Positions 1-10,498 of a stretch of 64,000 nucleotides of DNA are shown here, piece by piece (position 1 is the first letter of the stretch; each line of letters opens with the position of its first letter). This DNA is from Urbifossiella limnaea (lineage in GTDB: Bacteria > Planctomycetota > Planctomycetia > Gemmatales > Gemmataceae). Location of the stretch: assembly GCF_007747215.1 (NCBI RefSeq), contig NZ_CP036273.1, positions 310,001-374,000 on the forward strand, in the 5' to 3' direction. The notes beneath the pieces were generated by a model. It saw only the letters and a list, made by a program, of their open reading frames with translations. It was not told the origin of the DNA and searched no databases. Position numbers and translations under genes: made by a program.

Positions 1-882
1 GCCGCCGTGGTCCTTGTACACCTCGTCCTCGGTCACGATGTGGTCGCGGAACTCGGCCTTCGCCAGCTCGTAGCCCCAGTCCTTGAACGCGCCCTCGGTG
101 AACTTCATGATGTTCCCCTTGTGGCACAGCGTCACGCTCGGCAGCTTCTTGTCCACGGCGTACTGGATCGCCATCCGCACCAGCCGCCGCGTCCGCTCCG
201 GGCTGATCGGCTTGATGCCGATGCCGGCGCTGTCGAGCAGCACGTCCGGGCCGTAGCCCATCTCGCGCAGGAAGGCGACGAGCTTCTTCTGCTTGTCGGT
301 GCCGCTCTTGAACTCGATGCCGCAGTACACGTCCTCCGTGTTCTCGCGGAAGATGCACATGTCCACCTTGTTGGCGTTGCGGTTCGGGGCGTCCACGCCC
401 TGGTAGTACCGCACCGGGCGGACGCACCCGTACAGGTCGAACTTGAACCGCAGGTAGACGTTGATGCTGCGGAACCCGCCGCCGATCGGCGTCGTCAGCG
501 GCCCCTTCAGGCCGACCTTGTAGTAGTCGAACGCCTTGAGGGTGTCGTCCGGCAGGTAGGCGGCGCGCTGGCCGTCCTCGGGGAGCGCCTTCAGGGCGTC
601 GTCGGTGAGGTCGGGGCAGTACCGCTTGCGGGCCTCGTCGCCGGCCTCGGCCTCGAACCACACCACCTTCTTGGTGCCGCCGTACGCCTTCTTCACCGCG
701 GCGTCGAGCACCTTCACCGCGGCGGTGGTGATGCCGGGGACGTTCCCCACGTCGGCGCCGATGCCGTCGCCCTTGAGGAGGACGACGATCGGGTCGTTGG
801 GGATGGTCCACTTGCCGCCGTCGTACGTGACGCGGGTGCCGGACGTGGGGGCGGTGAGCTTGTCGTAGGTCGGGGCGGTCAT
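1..882 (-). CDS. icd: NADP-dependent isocitrate dehydrogenase, 3' end cut by window
   Basis: Converts isocitrate to 2-oxoglutarate in the TCA cycle, in the cytoplasm. The 294 N-terminal residues are present; the rest of the protein (family usually 415-470 aa) lies outside the window. Visible signatures are the N-terminal LLKGDGIG segment, GPLTTPIGGGFRSINV with the substrate-binding serine that is phosphorylated in E. coli Icd, RPVRYYQG, IFRENTEDVYCGIEF, and CHKGNIMKFTEGAFKDWGYE. These are E. coli-type (dimeric, NADP-preferring) features rather than isopropylmalate dehydrogenase features. The ATG was chosen because the conserved sequence begins about 25 residues after it and no better upstream start is seen. 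It is read away from the next gene, with a REP-like palindrome between them. Confidence 0.93.
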   Translation of the reverse strand, partial: MTAPTYDKLTAPTSGTRVTYDGGKWTIPNDPIVVLLKGDGIGADVGNVPGITTAAVKVLDAAVKKAYGGTKKVVWFEAEAGDEARKRYCPDLTDDALKALPEDGQRAAYLPDDTLKAFDYYKVGLKGPLTTPIGGGFRSINVYLRFKFDLYGCVRPVRYYQGVDAPNRNANKVDMCIFRENTEDVYCGIEFKSGTDKQKKLVAFLREMGYGPDVLLDSAGIGIKPISPERTRRLVRMAIQYAVDKKLPSVTLCHKGNIMKFTEGAFKDWGYELAKAEFRDHIVTEDEVYKDHGG

Positions 883-944
883 GGCGGAACCCGGGGTGTG
901 ACGGAAGAACGGGTAGCTTACAGATGGGAACCGTTCGCGGCTTC

Positions 945-1036
945 GCCCCCGCGAGACGCGAAGCCGCAAGCGGCAGCGTCACCACCCGAGTTGCCGCTTG
1001 CGGCTTCGCGCTTCCCCGCGCAACGCCGCAACCGGC
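945..1036. repeat. REP-like palindromic repeat, copy 1
   Basis: Two inverted copies of GCGAAGCCGCAAGCGGCA (958-975) and its reverse complement (992-1009), with further related half sites on each side. This is the longest member of the CCGCTTGCGGC family, which recurs at 7198, 24127, 24981, 52586, 54565, 58154 and 60150. It lies in the divergent gap between icd and the macroglobulin gene, upstream of the likely promoter of the latter. Confidence 0.8.
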
Positions 1037-1099
1037 GGCGCGTAACCGCCCTGTAACACCGCGGGACGCGCGCCCTTCCCCCGCCGTCCGAACTTCGTC

Positions 1100-1105
1100 T
1101 ATAAG
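1100..1105 (+). promoter_or_regulatory. candidate -10 box of the macroglobulin gene
   Basis: TATAAG lies 37 bp before the ATG of the alpha-2-macroglobulin gene, in an otherwise very GC-rich gap. No convincing -35 hexamer is seen at the usual spacing. Position and base composition are the only support. Confidence 0.4.
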
Positions 1106-1142
1106 ACACCAGCCGTCGCCTCCCCCGGTCGAGGATTCCGTC

Positions 1143-4100
1143 ATGCCCCGGTCGAAGCGCTTCCTCGCCGTCGGCGCCGCGCTGTGCGCCGCCGCCGTCG
1201 CCGCCGGGCTCGTCGCCACCTCCGACACCGCCGCCCAGCCGCGGCCCGAGCAGTGGAAGAAGGTGCAGGAGGCCGTCAACAAGGGGCTGCCGAAGACCGC
1301 CATCCAGGAGCTGGAGCCGATCATCGCGGCGGCGATCAAGGACAAGGCGTACCCCGAGGCGGTGAAGGCCGTCTGCACGAAGATCAACCTCGAAGGGAAC
1401 ATCCAGGGGAACAAGCCGGAGGAGAAGGTGGTGCGGCTGAAGGCCGCCATCGCCACCAGCCCGGCCGAGATGCACCCGGTGATGAACGCCGTACTCGCCC
1501 ACTGGTACTGGCACTACTTCCAGCAGAACCGCTACCGCATCATCGGCCGCACCGCCGCCGGCGACACCACCGGCGACGACGTGACGACGTGGGACCTGCC
1601 GCGCATCCTCACCGAGGTGGAGCGGCAGTTCGACCGCGCCCTCGCCGCCGACGCGCGGCTGAAGGCGACGCCCGTCGCGCAGTACGACATCCTGCTGCAA
1701 AAAGGCACGATCCCCGACCAGTTCCGGCCGACGATGTACGACGTGCTGGCGTTCGACGCGCTCGGCTTCCTCTCCGCCGGCGAGCACGGGCTGACGAAGG
1801 GCGAGGACAGCTTCGAGATCGCCGCCGACAGCCCCGTCTTCGCGCCGGCCGCCGACTTCCTCAAGTGGCAGCCGAAGACCGACGACGCCGGCTCGCGGTT
1901 GCTCAAGTCCATCAAGCTGTACCAGACGCTGCTGACGTTCCACGCCGGCGACGAGAACCCCAGCGCCCGCCTCGACGCCGACCTGCACCGGCTCCGCTTC
2001 GGGCACAGCCGCGCCGTCGGGCCGGACAAGGACGCGAAGTACATCGCGGCGCTCGAGCGCTTCGCCACGGAGAACGACAAGCACGAACTCTCCGCGATGG
2101 CCCGGTCGCTGTGGGCGCGCGCCGAGATGGGCCGCGGCGACCGCGTGAAGGCCCGGCAGGTCGCGCTCGCCGGCAAGGCCGCGTTCCCCGACAGCCCCGG
2201 CGGCAAGCTCTGCCACAACGTCGTCGTCGAGATCGAGGCCCGGAGCATCCAGGTGAGCACCGAGCGCGCCTGGGCCGACCCGCAGCCGGACGTGCGCGTG
2301 ACTTACCGCAACCTCAGCCGCGTCCACTTCCGGCTCGTGAAGGGCGACTTCGAGGCCCGGCTGCGGCGCAACCAGTGGCGGCCCGAGCAGATGGTCAACG
2401 ACATCGATCGGAAGGAACTGCTGGCCCAGAAGCCGGAGCTGACGTTCACCCGCGACCTGCCGCCGACGCCGGACTACCAGGACCGCACCGAGGCGTTCGC
2501 GGCGCCGAAGGGCGTCGCCCCCGGGTTCTACTTCCTCCTCGCCAGCCCCGACGCGAGCTTCGGCGAGGCCGACAACGTCGTCAGCGTCTGCGACGTGTGG
2601 GTGTCGGACCTGGCCGTCGTCAGCCGGACGGAGCACGGCAGCCTGCGCGTCGGCGGGTTCGTGCTGAAGGGGAACCCCGGGACGCCGGTCGAGGGCGCGA
2701 AGGTTCAAATCTGGCACCGCCGGCCGCAGGGCGGGTGGGAGGCCGGCGAGACGAACACGACCGACCGCAACGGCATGTACGCCCTCACCGGCCGCCAGCA
2801 GCACGGCTACCTCGTCGTCGCCACGCACGAGAAGCAGCAGCTCGCCGGCGCCCACGACGCTTACCTGTACCAGCAGGCCAACGTCGAGCGGGCGCACGAG
2901 CAGACGGTGTTCTTCACCGACCGCTCGCTGTACCGGCCGGGCCAGACGATCCAGTTCCGCGGCGTCTGCTTCCGCACCCACTACTCGACCGACGAGTACA
3001 AGGCGATCCCGAACCGCGACGTGACCGTCGTGTTCAGCGACGTGAACGGCCAGGAGGTGGCGAAGCTGCAGGTGCGCACGAACGAGCACGGCTCGTTCTC
3101 CGGCAGCTTCACGGCGCCGCGCGACCGGCTCACCGGCCAGATGACGATTCACACGCCCGGCGGCCCGCCCGGCGCCACGCGCGTAGCCGTCGAGGAGTAC
3201 AAGCGGCCCAAGTTCCTGGTGACCACCGAGTCGCCGCGCGAGCCGGCGAAGCTCGGCGCGGAGGTGAAGGTGCCCGGCAAGGCGGCGGCGTACACCGGCG
3301 CCGCCGTCGGCGGGGCGAAGGTGAAGTACCGCGTCGTGCGCGAGGTACGCTACCCGGCGTGGTTCTTCGAGTACTGCTGGTGGCGGCCGGTGCCGTGGCG
3401 GCCGGCGCAGGAGATCGCCCACGGCACCCTCACCACCGCGCCCGACGGCAGCTTCGACGTACCGTTCACCGCCGCCCCCGACCGGAGCGTGCCCGAGAGC
3501 GACGAGCCCACCTTCCGCTACACCGTGACCGCCGAGGTGACGGATACCACCGGCGAGACGCGCGTCGGCACGCAGAGCGTGGAAGTGGGCTACGTCGCGC
3601 TCCGCGCCACCGTCAGCGCCCCCGAGTGGCAGACGGCCGACGCGCCGGTCAAGCTGACGGTCGGCACCGCGAGCCTGGACGGCGCCGGCCGGGAGGCCGC
3701 GGGCACCGTGAAGGTGTACCGGCTGAAGACGCCCGAGCGGCCGGCGCGGGCCGACCTGCAGCAGTGGTTCCGGCCGCTGCCCGCGGGCGCGGCGCCGAAG
3801 CCCGACCCGACCAAGCCCGTGAGCTGGGAGCTCGGCGAGGTCGCGCACATCGCCGAGTTCAAGACCGACGGCAAGGGGAAGGCCGAGGCCGAGGCCAAGC
3901 TCCCCGCCGGCATCTACCGCGTGATCGTGGAGACGAAGGACGCCTTCGGCAAAGCCGTGACCGGCAAGGCGCAGCTGCTGGTGCTGGCCCCCGCCGCGGA
4001 CAAGCTGAACGTGCCGCTGACGAACGTGGTGTCGTCGCCGAAGTGGTCCGTCGAGCCGGGCGGCATCTTCACCCTGTACTGGGGCACCGGCTACGAGAGC

Positions 4101-7100
4101 GGCCGGGCGTTCGTGGAAGTCGAGCACCGCGGCCGCACGCTGCACGCCTTCTGGACCGACGCCGGCAAGACGCAGACGACGCTGACCGTGCCCGTGACCG
4201 AGGACATGCGCGGCGGGTTCACCGTGCGCACCACCTACGTCCGCGAGAACCGCGGCTACCTGGAGACGCGGCACGTGGACGTGCCGTGGACGAACAAGCG
4301 GTTCACGGTGAAGTGGGAGACGTTCCGCAACAAGCTGGAGCCCGGCAAGCGCGAGACGTTCACGGCGGTGATCACCGGGCCGGACGCGAAGCGGGCCGCG
4401 GCGGAGATGGCGGCCACGCTGTACGACAAGTCGCTGGACGCCTACCGCCCGCACCACTGGCAGCAGGCCATCGGCCAGTTCCGCCAGGACCACTCGCGGG
4501 TGCAGCAGCAGTTCGAGAACGTGCCGCGGCAGCTGCACCACCTGGCCGGCCACTGGCCGAGCCGGACCGTCGGGTTCACGATGACGTACCGCGGCCTGCC
4601 GCCGGAGCTGACCACCAACTACCAGGGCTACGACTACTTCTCGCAGGGGCTCGGCACCGCCTGGGCGGCGAACCAGTACCGCGAGTTCGCCATGGCCCGC
4701 GGCGGCATGGCCGACGGGGTGCCGCTCCCGACGATGGCCCCGGCCGCGCCTCCCGGCCCCGCCGGCGCGATGCCGTCGGAGGCGCTCGCTGCCGGCGTCC
4801 CCGCCGACCGCCAGAACGCCCTCGCCGACAAGCGCGCCGGCGACGAAGCCGGCGGCGCGCCCGAGCCCGACCTGTCGAAGGTCGCCGCGCGGACGAACCT
4901 GAACGAGACGGCGTTCTTCTTCCCGCACCTCGTCTCGGACGCCGAGGGCGTCGTCCGCATGGAGTTCACCATGCCCGAGGCGCTCACCACCTGGCGGTTC
5001 ATGGGCATCGCCCACGACCGCGACCTGCGCAGCGGCTTCCTCGACGGCGAGGTCGTGACCGCGAAGGACCTGATGGTGCAGCCGAACCCGCCGCGCTTCC
5101 TCCGCGAGGGCGACGTGCTCGAGTACCCGGTCAAGGTGTCGAACACGTCGGCCACCCGCCAGCAGGGGAAGGTGCGGCTGGCCGTCCGCGACGCGCGCAC
5201 CGACCGCGGCCAGGACGCCGAGCTGGGCCTGGCCAACGCCGAGCAGGCGTTCGACCTGCCGGCCGGCGAGTCGAAGACGTTCAGCTGGAAGCTCACCGTT
5301 CCCGAGGGCGTCGGCCCGCTCACCTTCAAGGCCGTCGCCGCCAGCGACCGGCACTCGGACGGCGAGGAGGGCGTGGTGCCCGTGCTGTCCCGCAAGGTGC
5401 TGGTGCAGGAGTCGCTGCCGCTGCCGATGCGCGGCGCCGGGCAGAAGGACTTCGACTTCGCCCGGCTGCGGAACTCGGCGGGCTCGAACAGCATCCGCCA
5501 CCAGTCGTTCACCATCCAGATGGTGAGCCAGCCGGCCTGGTACGCGGTGATGGCGCTGCCGTACCTGATGGAGTACCCGCACGAGTGCAGCGAGCAGACG
5601 TTCAACCGCCTCTACGCCAACGGCCTGGCGCGGCACATCGCCAACAGCGACCCGAAGATCCGCCGCGTGTTCGACCTGTGGAAGGGGACGCCGGCGCTGC
5701 AGAGCCCGCTGGAGAAGAACGCCGACCTCAAGAGCGTGCTGCTCGAAGAGACGCCGTGGGTGCGGCAGGCGGTGAAGGAGGGCCAGGCGCGGCAGAACGT
5801 CGGCATCCTGTTCGACGCCAACCGGCTCGACGCCGAGACGACGCGGCTGACCCGCCGCATGGCCGAGATGCAGTACCCCGACGGGATGTGGCCGTGGTTC
5901 CCGGGCGGCCGGCCGAACGAGTACATGACGCTGTACATCACCACGGGCTACGGCCGGATGCGGCACCTCGGCGTGAAGCAGGACGTGGCCCCGGCGGTGA
6001 AGGCCGTCACGGCGCTGGACGCGTGGATGGACCGCAACTACCGCGAAATCCTGCGCCACGGCCACCCGGAGAAGAACCACCTGAGCACGACGGTGGCACT
6101 GTACCTGTACGGCCGCAGCTTCTTCCTCGCCGACCGGCCCATCGCCAACGAGCACCGCGCGGCGTGGGACTACTGGGTGGGCCAGGCGAAGCAGTACTGG
6201 CTGCAACTCGGCCACCGCCAGAGCCAGGCGCACATCGCGGTGGCGCTGAAGCGCGTCAACGACGTGCCGGCGGCGCGCGGCATCATGGCGTCGATCAAGG
6301 AGCGGTCCGTCTCCAACGAGGAGATGGGGATGTTCTGGCGCGACCTGGAGCTGCAGCAGTTCTGGTTCCGCGCCCCGATCGAGACGCAGGCGATGATGAT
6401 CGAGGCGTTCGACGAGGTGATGAACGACCAGCAGGCCGTCGAGGACTGCAAGGTGTGGCTCGTCAAGCAGAAGCAGACGCAGGACTGGAAGACCACCAAG
6501 GCCACCGCCGACGCCGTCTACGCCCTGCTCCTCCGCGGCGAGAACCTGTTGAAGTCGGACGCGCTGGTCGAGGTGACCGTCGGCAACCGCAAGATCGAGC
6601 CGCGGAACGTGGAGGCCGGCACCGGCTTCTACGAGGAGAAGTTCCTGCGGACCGAGGTGCAGCCGTCGATGTCGGCGATCACGCTGAAGAAGACGGACGC
6701 GGGCGTGAGCTGGGGCAGCGCCCACTGGACGTACCTGGAGGACCTGGACAAGGTGACCGTGTCCAACGAGGGGCCGCTGAAGCTGGAGAAGCGGCTGTTC
6801 CTGAAGCAGTACACGAAGCAGGGGCCGAAGCTCGACCCGTTCGCCAAGGCGCCGCTGGGCGTGGGCGACGAGCTGCTGGTGCGGATGGTGCTGCGGACGG
6901 ACCGCGACATGGAGTACGTCCACCTGAAGGACCACCGCGGCAGCGGCACGGAGCCGGTGAACGTGCTGTCGCGGTACCGGTTCCAGGACGGGCTGGCGTA
7001 CTACGAGAGCACGAAGGACACGGCGACGCACTTCTTCGTGGACTACCTGCCGAAGGGGAACTACGTGTTCGAGTACCCGCTGCGGGTGCAGCACCGCGGG

Positions 7101-7190
7101 GCGTACACCACCGGCTTCGCGGCGATCCAGTGCCTGTACGCGCCGGAGTTCAACAGCCACTCGGAGAGCATCCCCCTGGTGGCGCGGTAA
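1143..7190 (+). CDS. bacterial alpha-2-macroglobulin family protein (thioester type)
   Basis: A 2015-residue exported protein with a signal peptide (residues 1 to about 29, cleaved near AAQ). An N-terminal region of about 450 residues is followed by macroglobulin-type beta domains, an alpha-2-macroglobulin core around residues 1250-1310 (FFFPHLVSDAEGVVRMEFTM), and a helical thioester domain with CSEQ at 1482-1485. The Cys and Gln needed for an internal thioester are both kept. The C-terminus (GFAAIQCLYAPEFNSHSESI) is typical of bacterial members. The family traps or covalently captures attacking proteases in the periplasm. Unlike many bacterial homologues it has no penicillin-binding protein 1C gene beside it. 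The ATG after the signal-peptide boundary is preferred; upstream in-frame codons only extend into the REP-like repeat. The lipid-attachment cysteine of many homologues is not evident. Confidence 0.9.
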   Translation: MPRSKRFLAVGAALCAAAVAAGLVATSDTAAQPRPEQWKKVQEAVNKGLPKTAIQELEPIIAAAIKDKAYPEAVKAVCTKINLEGNIQGNKPEEKVVRLKAAIATSPAEMHPVMNAVLAHWYWHYFQQNRYRIIGRTAAGDTTGDDVTTWDLPRILTEVERQFDRALAADARLKATPVAQYDILLQKGTIPDQFRPTMYDVLAFDALGFLSAGEHGLTKGEDSFEIAADSPVFAPAADFLKWQPKTDDAGSRLLKSIKLYQTLLTFHAGDENPSARLDADLHRLRFGHSRAVGPDKDAKYIAALERFATENDKHELSAMARSLWARAEMGRGDRVKARQVALAGKAAFPDSPGGKLCHNVVVEIEARSIQVSTERAWADPQPDVRVTYRNLSRVHFRLVKGDFEARLRRNQWRPEQMVNDIDRKELLAQKPELTFTRDLPPTPDYQDRTEAFAAPKGVAPGFYFLLASPDASFGEADNVVSVCDVWVSDLAVVSRTEHGSLRVGGFVLKGNPGTPVEGAKVQIWHRRPQGGWEAGETNTTDRNGMYALTGRQQHGYLVVATHEKQQLAGAHDAYLYQQANVERAHEQTVFFTDRSLYRPGQTIQFRGVCFRTHYSTDEYKAIPNRDVTVVFSDVNGQEVAKLQVRTNEHGSFSGSFTAPRDRLTGQMTIHTPGGPPGATRVAVEEYKRPKFLVTTESPREPAKLGAEVKVPGKAAAYTGAAVGGAKVKYRVVREVRYPAWFFEYCWWRPVPWRPAQEIAHGTLTTAPDGSFDVPFTAAPDRSVPESDEPTFRYTVTAEVTDTTGETRVGTQSVEVGYVALRATVSAPEWQTADAPVKLTVGTASLDGAGREAAGTVKVYRLKTPERPARADLQQWFRPLPAGAAPKPDPTKPVSWELGEVAHIAEFKTDGKGKAEAEAKLPAGIYRVIVETKDAFGKAVTGKAQLLVLAPAADKLNVPLTNVVSSPKWSVEPGGIFTLYWGTGYESGRAFVEVEHRGRTLHAFWTDAGKTQTTLTVPVTEDMRGGFTVRTTYVRENRGYLETRHVDVPWTNKRFTVKWETFRNKLEPGKRETFTAVITGPDAKRAAAEMAATLYDKSLDAYRPHHWQQAIGQFRQDHSRVQQQFENVPRQLHHLAGHWPSRTVGFTMTYRGLPPELTTNYQGYDYFSQGLGTAWAANQYREFAMARGGMADGVPLPTMAPAAPPGPAGAMPSEALAAGVPADRQNALADKRAGDEAGGAPEPDLSKVAARTNLNETAFFFPHLVSDAEGVVRMEFTMPEALTTWRFMGIAHDRDLRSGFLDGEVVTAKDLMVQPNPPRFLREGDVLEYPVKVSNTSATRQQGKVRLAVRDARTDRGQDAELGLANAEQAFDLPAGESKTFSWKLTVPEGVGPLTFKAVAASDRHSDGEEGVVPVLSRKVLVQESLPLPMRGAGQKDFDFARLRNSAGSNSIRHQSFTIQMVSQPAWYAVMALPYLMEYPHECSEQTFNRLYANGLARHIANSDPKIRRVFDLWKGTPALQSPLEKNADLKSVLLEETPWVRQAVKEGQARQNVGILFDANRLDAETTRLTRRMAEMQYPDGMWPWFPGGRPNEYMTLYITTGYGRMRHLGVKQDVAPAVKAVTALDAWMDRNYREILRHGHPEKNHLSTTVALYLYGRSFFLADRPIANEHRAAWDYWVGQAKQYWLQLGHRQSQAHIAVALKRVNDVPAARGIMASIKERSVSNEEMGMFWRDLELQQFWFRAPIETQAMMIEAFDEVMNDQQAVEDCKVWLVKQKQTQDWKTTKATADAVYALLLRGENLLKSDALVEVTVGNRKIEPRNVEAGTGFYEEKFLRTEVQPSMSAITLKKTDAGVSWGSAHWTYLEDLDKVTVSNEGPLKLEKRLFLKQYTKQGPKLDPFAKAPLGVGDELLVRMVLRTDRDMEYVHLKDHRGSGTEPVNVLSRYRFQDGLAYYESTKDTATHFFVDYLPKGNYVFEYPLRVQHRGAYTTGFAAIQCLYAPEFNSHSESIPLVAR

Positions 7191-7197
7191 GTTCCGA

Positions 7198-7244
7198 CGC
7201 CGCTTGCGGCATCGCGTCGCCCCGCGCGACGCCGCAAGCGGGTT
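7198..7244. repeat. REP-like palindromic repeat, copy 2
   Basis: GCCGCTTGCGGCATCGCG faces its inverted partner CGCGACGCCGCAAGCGG across a short loop. It directly follows the stop of the macroglobulin gene and sits in the gap before the convergent sulfatase gene, so it could form a 3' hairpin for either transcript. Confidence 0.8.
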
Positions 7245-7333
7245 CACTTCTTGCAGGAGTGCCACGGCGCGCCGGCTGTTGCCTCACCGCCGCGCCGGGC
7301 CTGGCGCCGGCGGCCGATCACCCGGAGGCGGCG

Positions 7334-8995
<1,662 letters not shown>

Positions 8996-9020
8996 GGCGG
9001 TTCCCCGGAAGGTTGGGGCA

Positions 9021-9026
9021 TCGTAG
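9021..9026 (-). promoter_or_regulatory. candidate -10 box of the sulfatase gene
   Basis: Read on the minus strand this is TACGAT, 25 bp before the GTG start of the sulfatase. It matches the TA(T/C)NAT-like box seen before several other genes here. No clear -35 element is visible. Confidence 0.3.
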
Positions 9027-9043
9027 CCGGCGGCACGGCCCGG

Positions 9044-9049
9044 TACAAT
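9044..9049 (+). promoter_or_regulatory. candidate -10 box of the kinase gene
   Basis: GGTACAAT with the hexamer TACAAT lies 31 bp before the kinase ATG, in the 85-bp divergent gap. A good -35 match at 16-18 bp is not seen, so an extended -10 promoter is possible. Confidence 0.45.
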
Positions 9050-9080
9050 CACCGCGACCGCCGCACCCGACGGGCCGCCG

Positions 9081-10487
9081 ATGGAAACCCAGCCGAGCGG
9101 GCAACCGCACCCGCCCCAGGACGCCACCGCCACGTTCCTGTCGCCGCCGCAGGCGGCCGACGAGGTCGGCCGGCTCGGGCCGTACCGCGTTCTCAAGGAA
9201 CTCGGCCGCGGCGGCATGGGGGCCGTGTTCCTCGCCGAGGACACCACGCTGAAGCGCCGCGTGGCGCTGAAGGTGATGCTGCCGCACGTCGCCGGGGACG
9301 CGGCGCGGGCGCGGTTCCTCCGCGAGGCGCGGGCGGTGGCGGCGCTGAAGCACGACCACGTCGTCACCGTGTACCAGGCCGGCGAGGAGAACGGCGTCCC
9401 GTTCCTGACGATGGAACTCCTCGCCGGCAAGACGCTCGACGAGTGGCTGCGGCCCGACCGCCGCGCCACCCCGGCCCAGGTGCTGACCATCGGCCGGCAG
9501 ATCGCCGAGGGTCTGGCGGCGGCGCACGCCGCGGGGCTCGTCCACCGCGACATCAAGCCGGCGAACATCTGGCTGGAGGCGCCGAAGGGGCGCGTGAAGC
9601 TGCTGGACTTCGGCCTGGCCCGCGGGGCCGGCGGCGGCGACCCCGGCCTCACCGGCACCGGCGACATTCTCGGCACGCCGGCGTACATGGCCCCCGAGCA
9701 GGCCCGCGGCCAGCCGCTGGACCACCGCTGCGACCTGTTCAGCCTCGGCTGCGTGTTGTACCGCATGGCCACCGGCCGCGTGCCGTTCCAGGGCGACTCG
9801 GCCTACGCGGTGATCGTGGCGGTGGCGTCCGAGGAGCCGGTGCCGCCGCGGGCCGTGAACCCCGACGTGCCGCCGGCGCTGGAGGCACTGATCGAGTCGC
9901 TGCTGGCGAAGGACCCCGCCGGCCGCCCGGCGTCGGCCGCGGCCGCGCTCGCCGAGATGCGGCGGGTCGCGGCCCGGCTCGACACGACGGAGAAGCTGCC
10001 GTCGGGCGACGCCGAAACGGTGGCGTGGCGCGACGAGTCGCGCGGGTCGCGGCGGTTCGTGATCGCCGGCGTCGCGGCGGTCGCGCTCGTGGCGGTAGTG
10101 CTGGTGCTGGTGTTCGGCCGCGGCCGCGATCCGGTGAAGGAGCCCGACGCGGCGCCGCCGGCGAAGGCCGGTGCGCCCGCGCCGGACCCGTCGGCCGCCG
10201 GCGAGCCGCCCGCGCCGGAGGTGCTGAAGGTGGTCGGGACGTGGGACCACACCCGGACGGGTGGGGTGAAGGCGCTGCTGGTGTTCACCGACGACGGCAA
10301 GGTGACCGGCAGCGAAGGGTTCCGCGGCAAATGGTGGCAGAGCGGCAAGTCGTTCGGGTTCGCCGGCGCCCACCCTGGGAAGGGGGCGCCGACGCTGAAG
10401 GTGAAGGGCGACCTCGACGCCGACGGGAGCACGTTCCGGCTGGTCAGCCCGAAGGGGACGATCGAGACGTGGCAGCGCCGGCCGTGA
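9081..10487 (+). CDS. transmembrane Ser/Thr protein kinase (PknB-like)
   Basis: A 468-residue Hanks-type kinase with cytoplasmic N-terminal catalytic domain. Motifs in order: glycine loop GRGGMG at residues 43-47, Lys64 in VALKV, HRDIKPAN at 155-162, DFG at 176-178, and GTPAYMAPEQARG for the activation segment and P+1 loop. A linker leads to one transmembrane helix near residues 325-345. The C-terminal part of about 115 residues is predicted outside the membrane and starts after a Pro/Ala-rich linker; it contains a small beta-rich module (VGTWDHTRTGG to the end) that could sense a ligand. It lies convergent to the following gene with only 11 bp between stops. Substrates are unknown. Confidence 0.94.
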   Translation: METQPSGQPHPPQDATATFLSPPQAADEVGRLGPYRVLKELGRGGMGAVFLAEDTTLKRRVALKVMLPHVAGDAARARFLREARAVAALKHDHVVTVYQAGEENGVPFLTMELLAGKTLDEWLRPDRRATPAQVLTIGRQIAEGLAAAHAAGLVHRDIKPANIWLEAPKGRVKLLDFGLARGAGGGDPGLTGTGDILGTPAYMAPEQARGQPLDHRCDLFSLGCVLYRMATGRVPFQGDSAYAVIVAVASEEPVPPRAVNPDVPPALEALIESLLAKDPAGRPASAAAALAEMRRVAARLDTTEKLPSGDAETVAWRDESRGSRRFVIAGVAAVALVAVVLVLVFGRGRDPVKEPDAAPPAKAGAPAPDPSAAGEPPAPEVLKVVGTWDHTRTGGVKALLVFTDDGKVTGSEGFRGKWWQSGKSFGFAGAHPGKGAPTLKVKGDLDADGSTFRLVSPKGTIETWQRRP

Positions 10488-10498
10488 CGCCGCCGCGG

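Noticed and set aside
924-1142. N-terminal extension of the macroglobulin
   Set aside because: It would translate a REP-like palindrome and would bury the clear signal peptide.
918-7265. A 2115-codon open frame antisense to the macroglobulin gene
   Set aside because: Composition is His/Arg/Val/Leu-rich without domains, and it mirrors third-position GC of the real gene.
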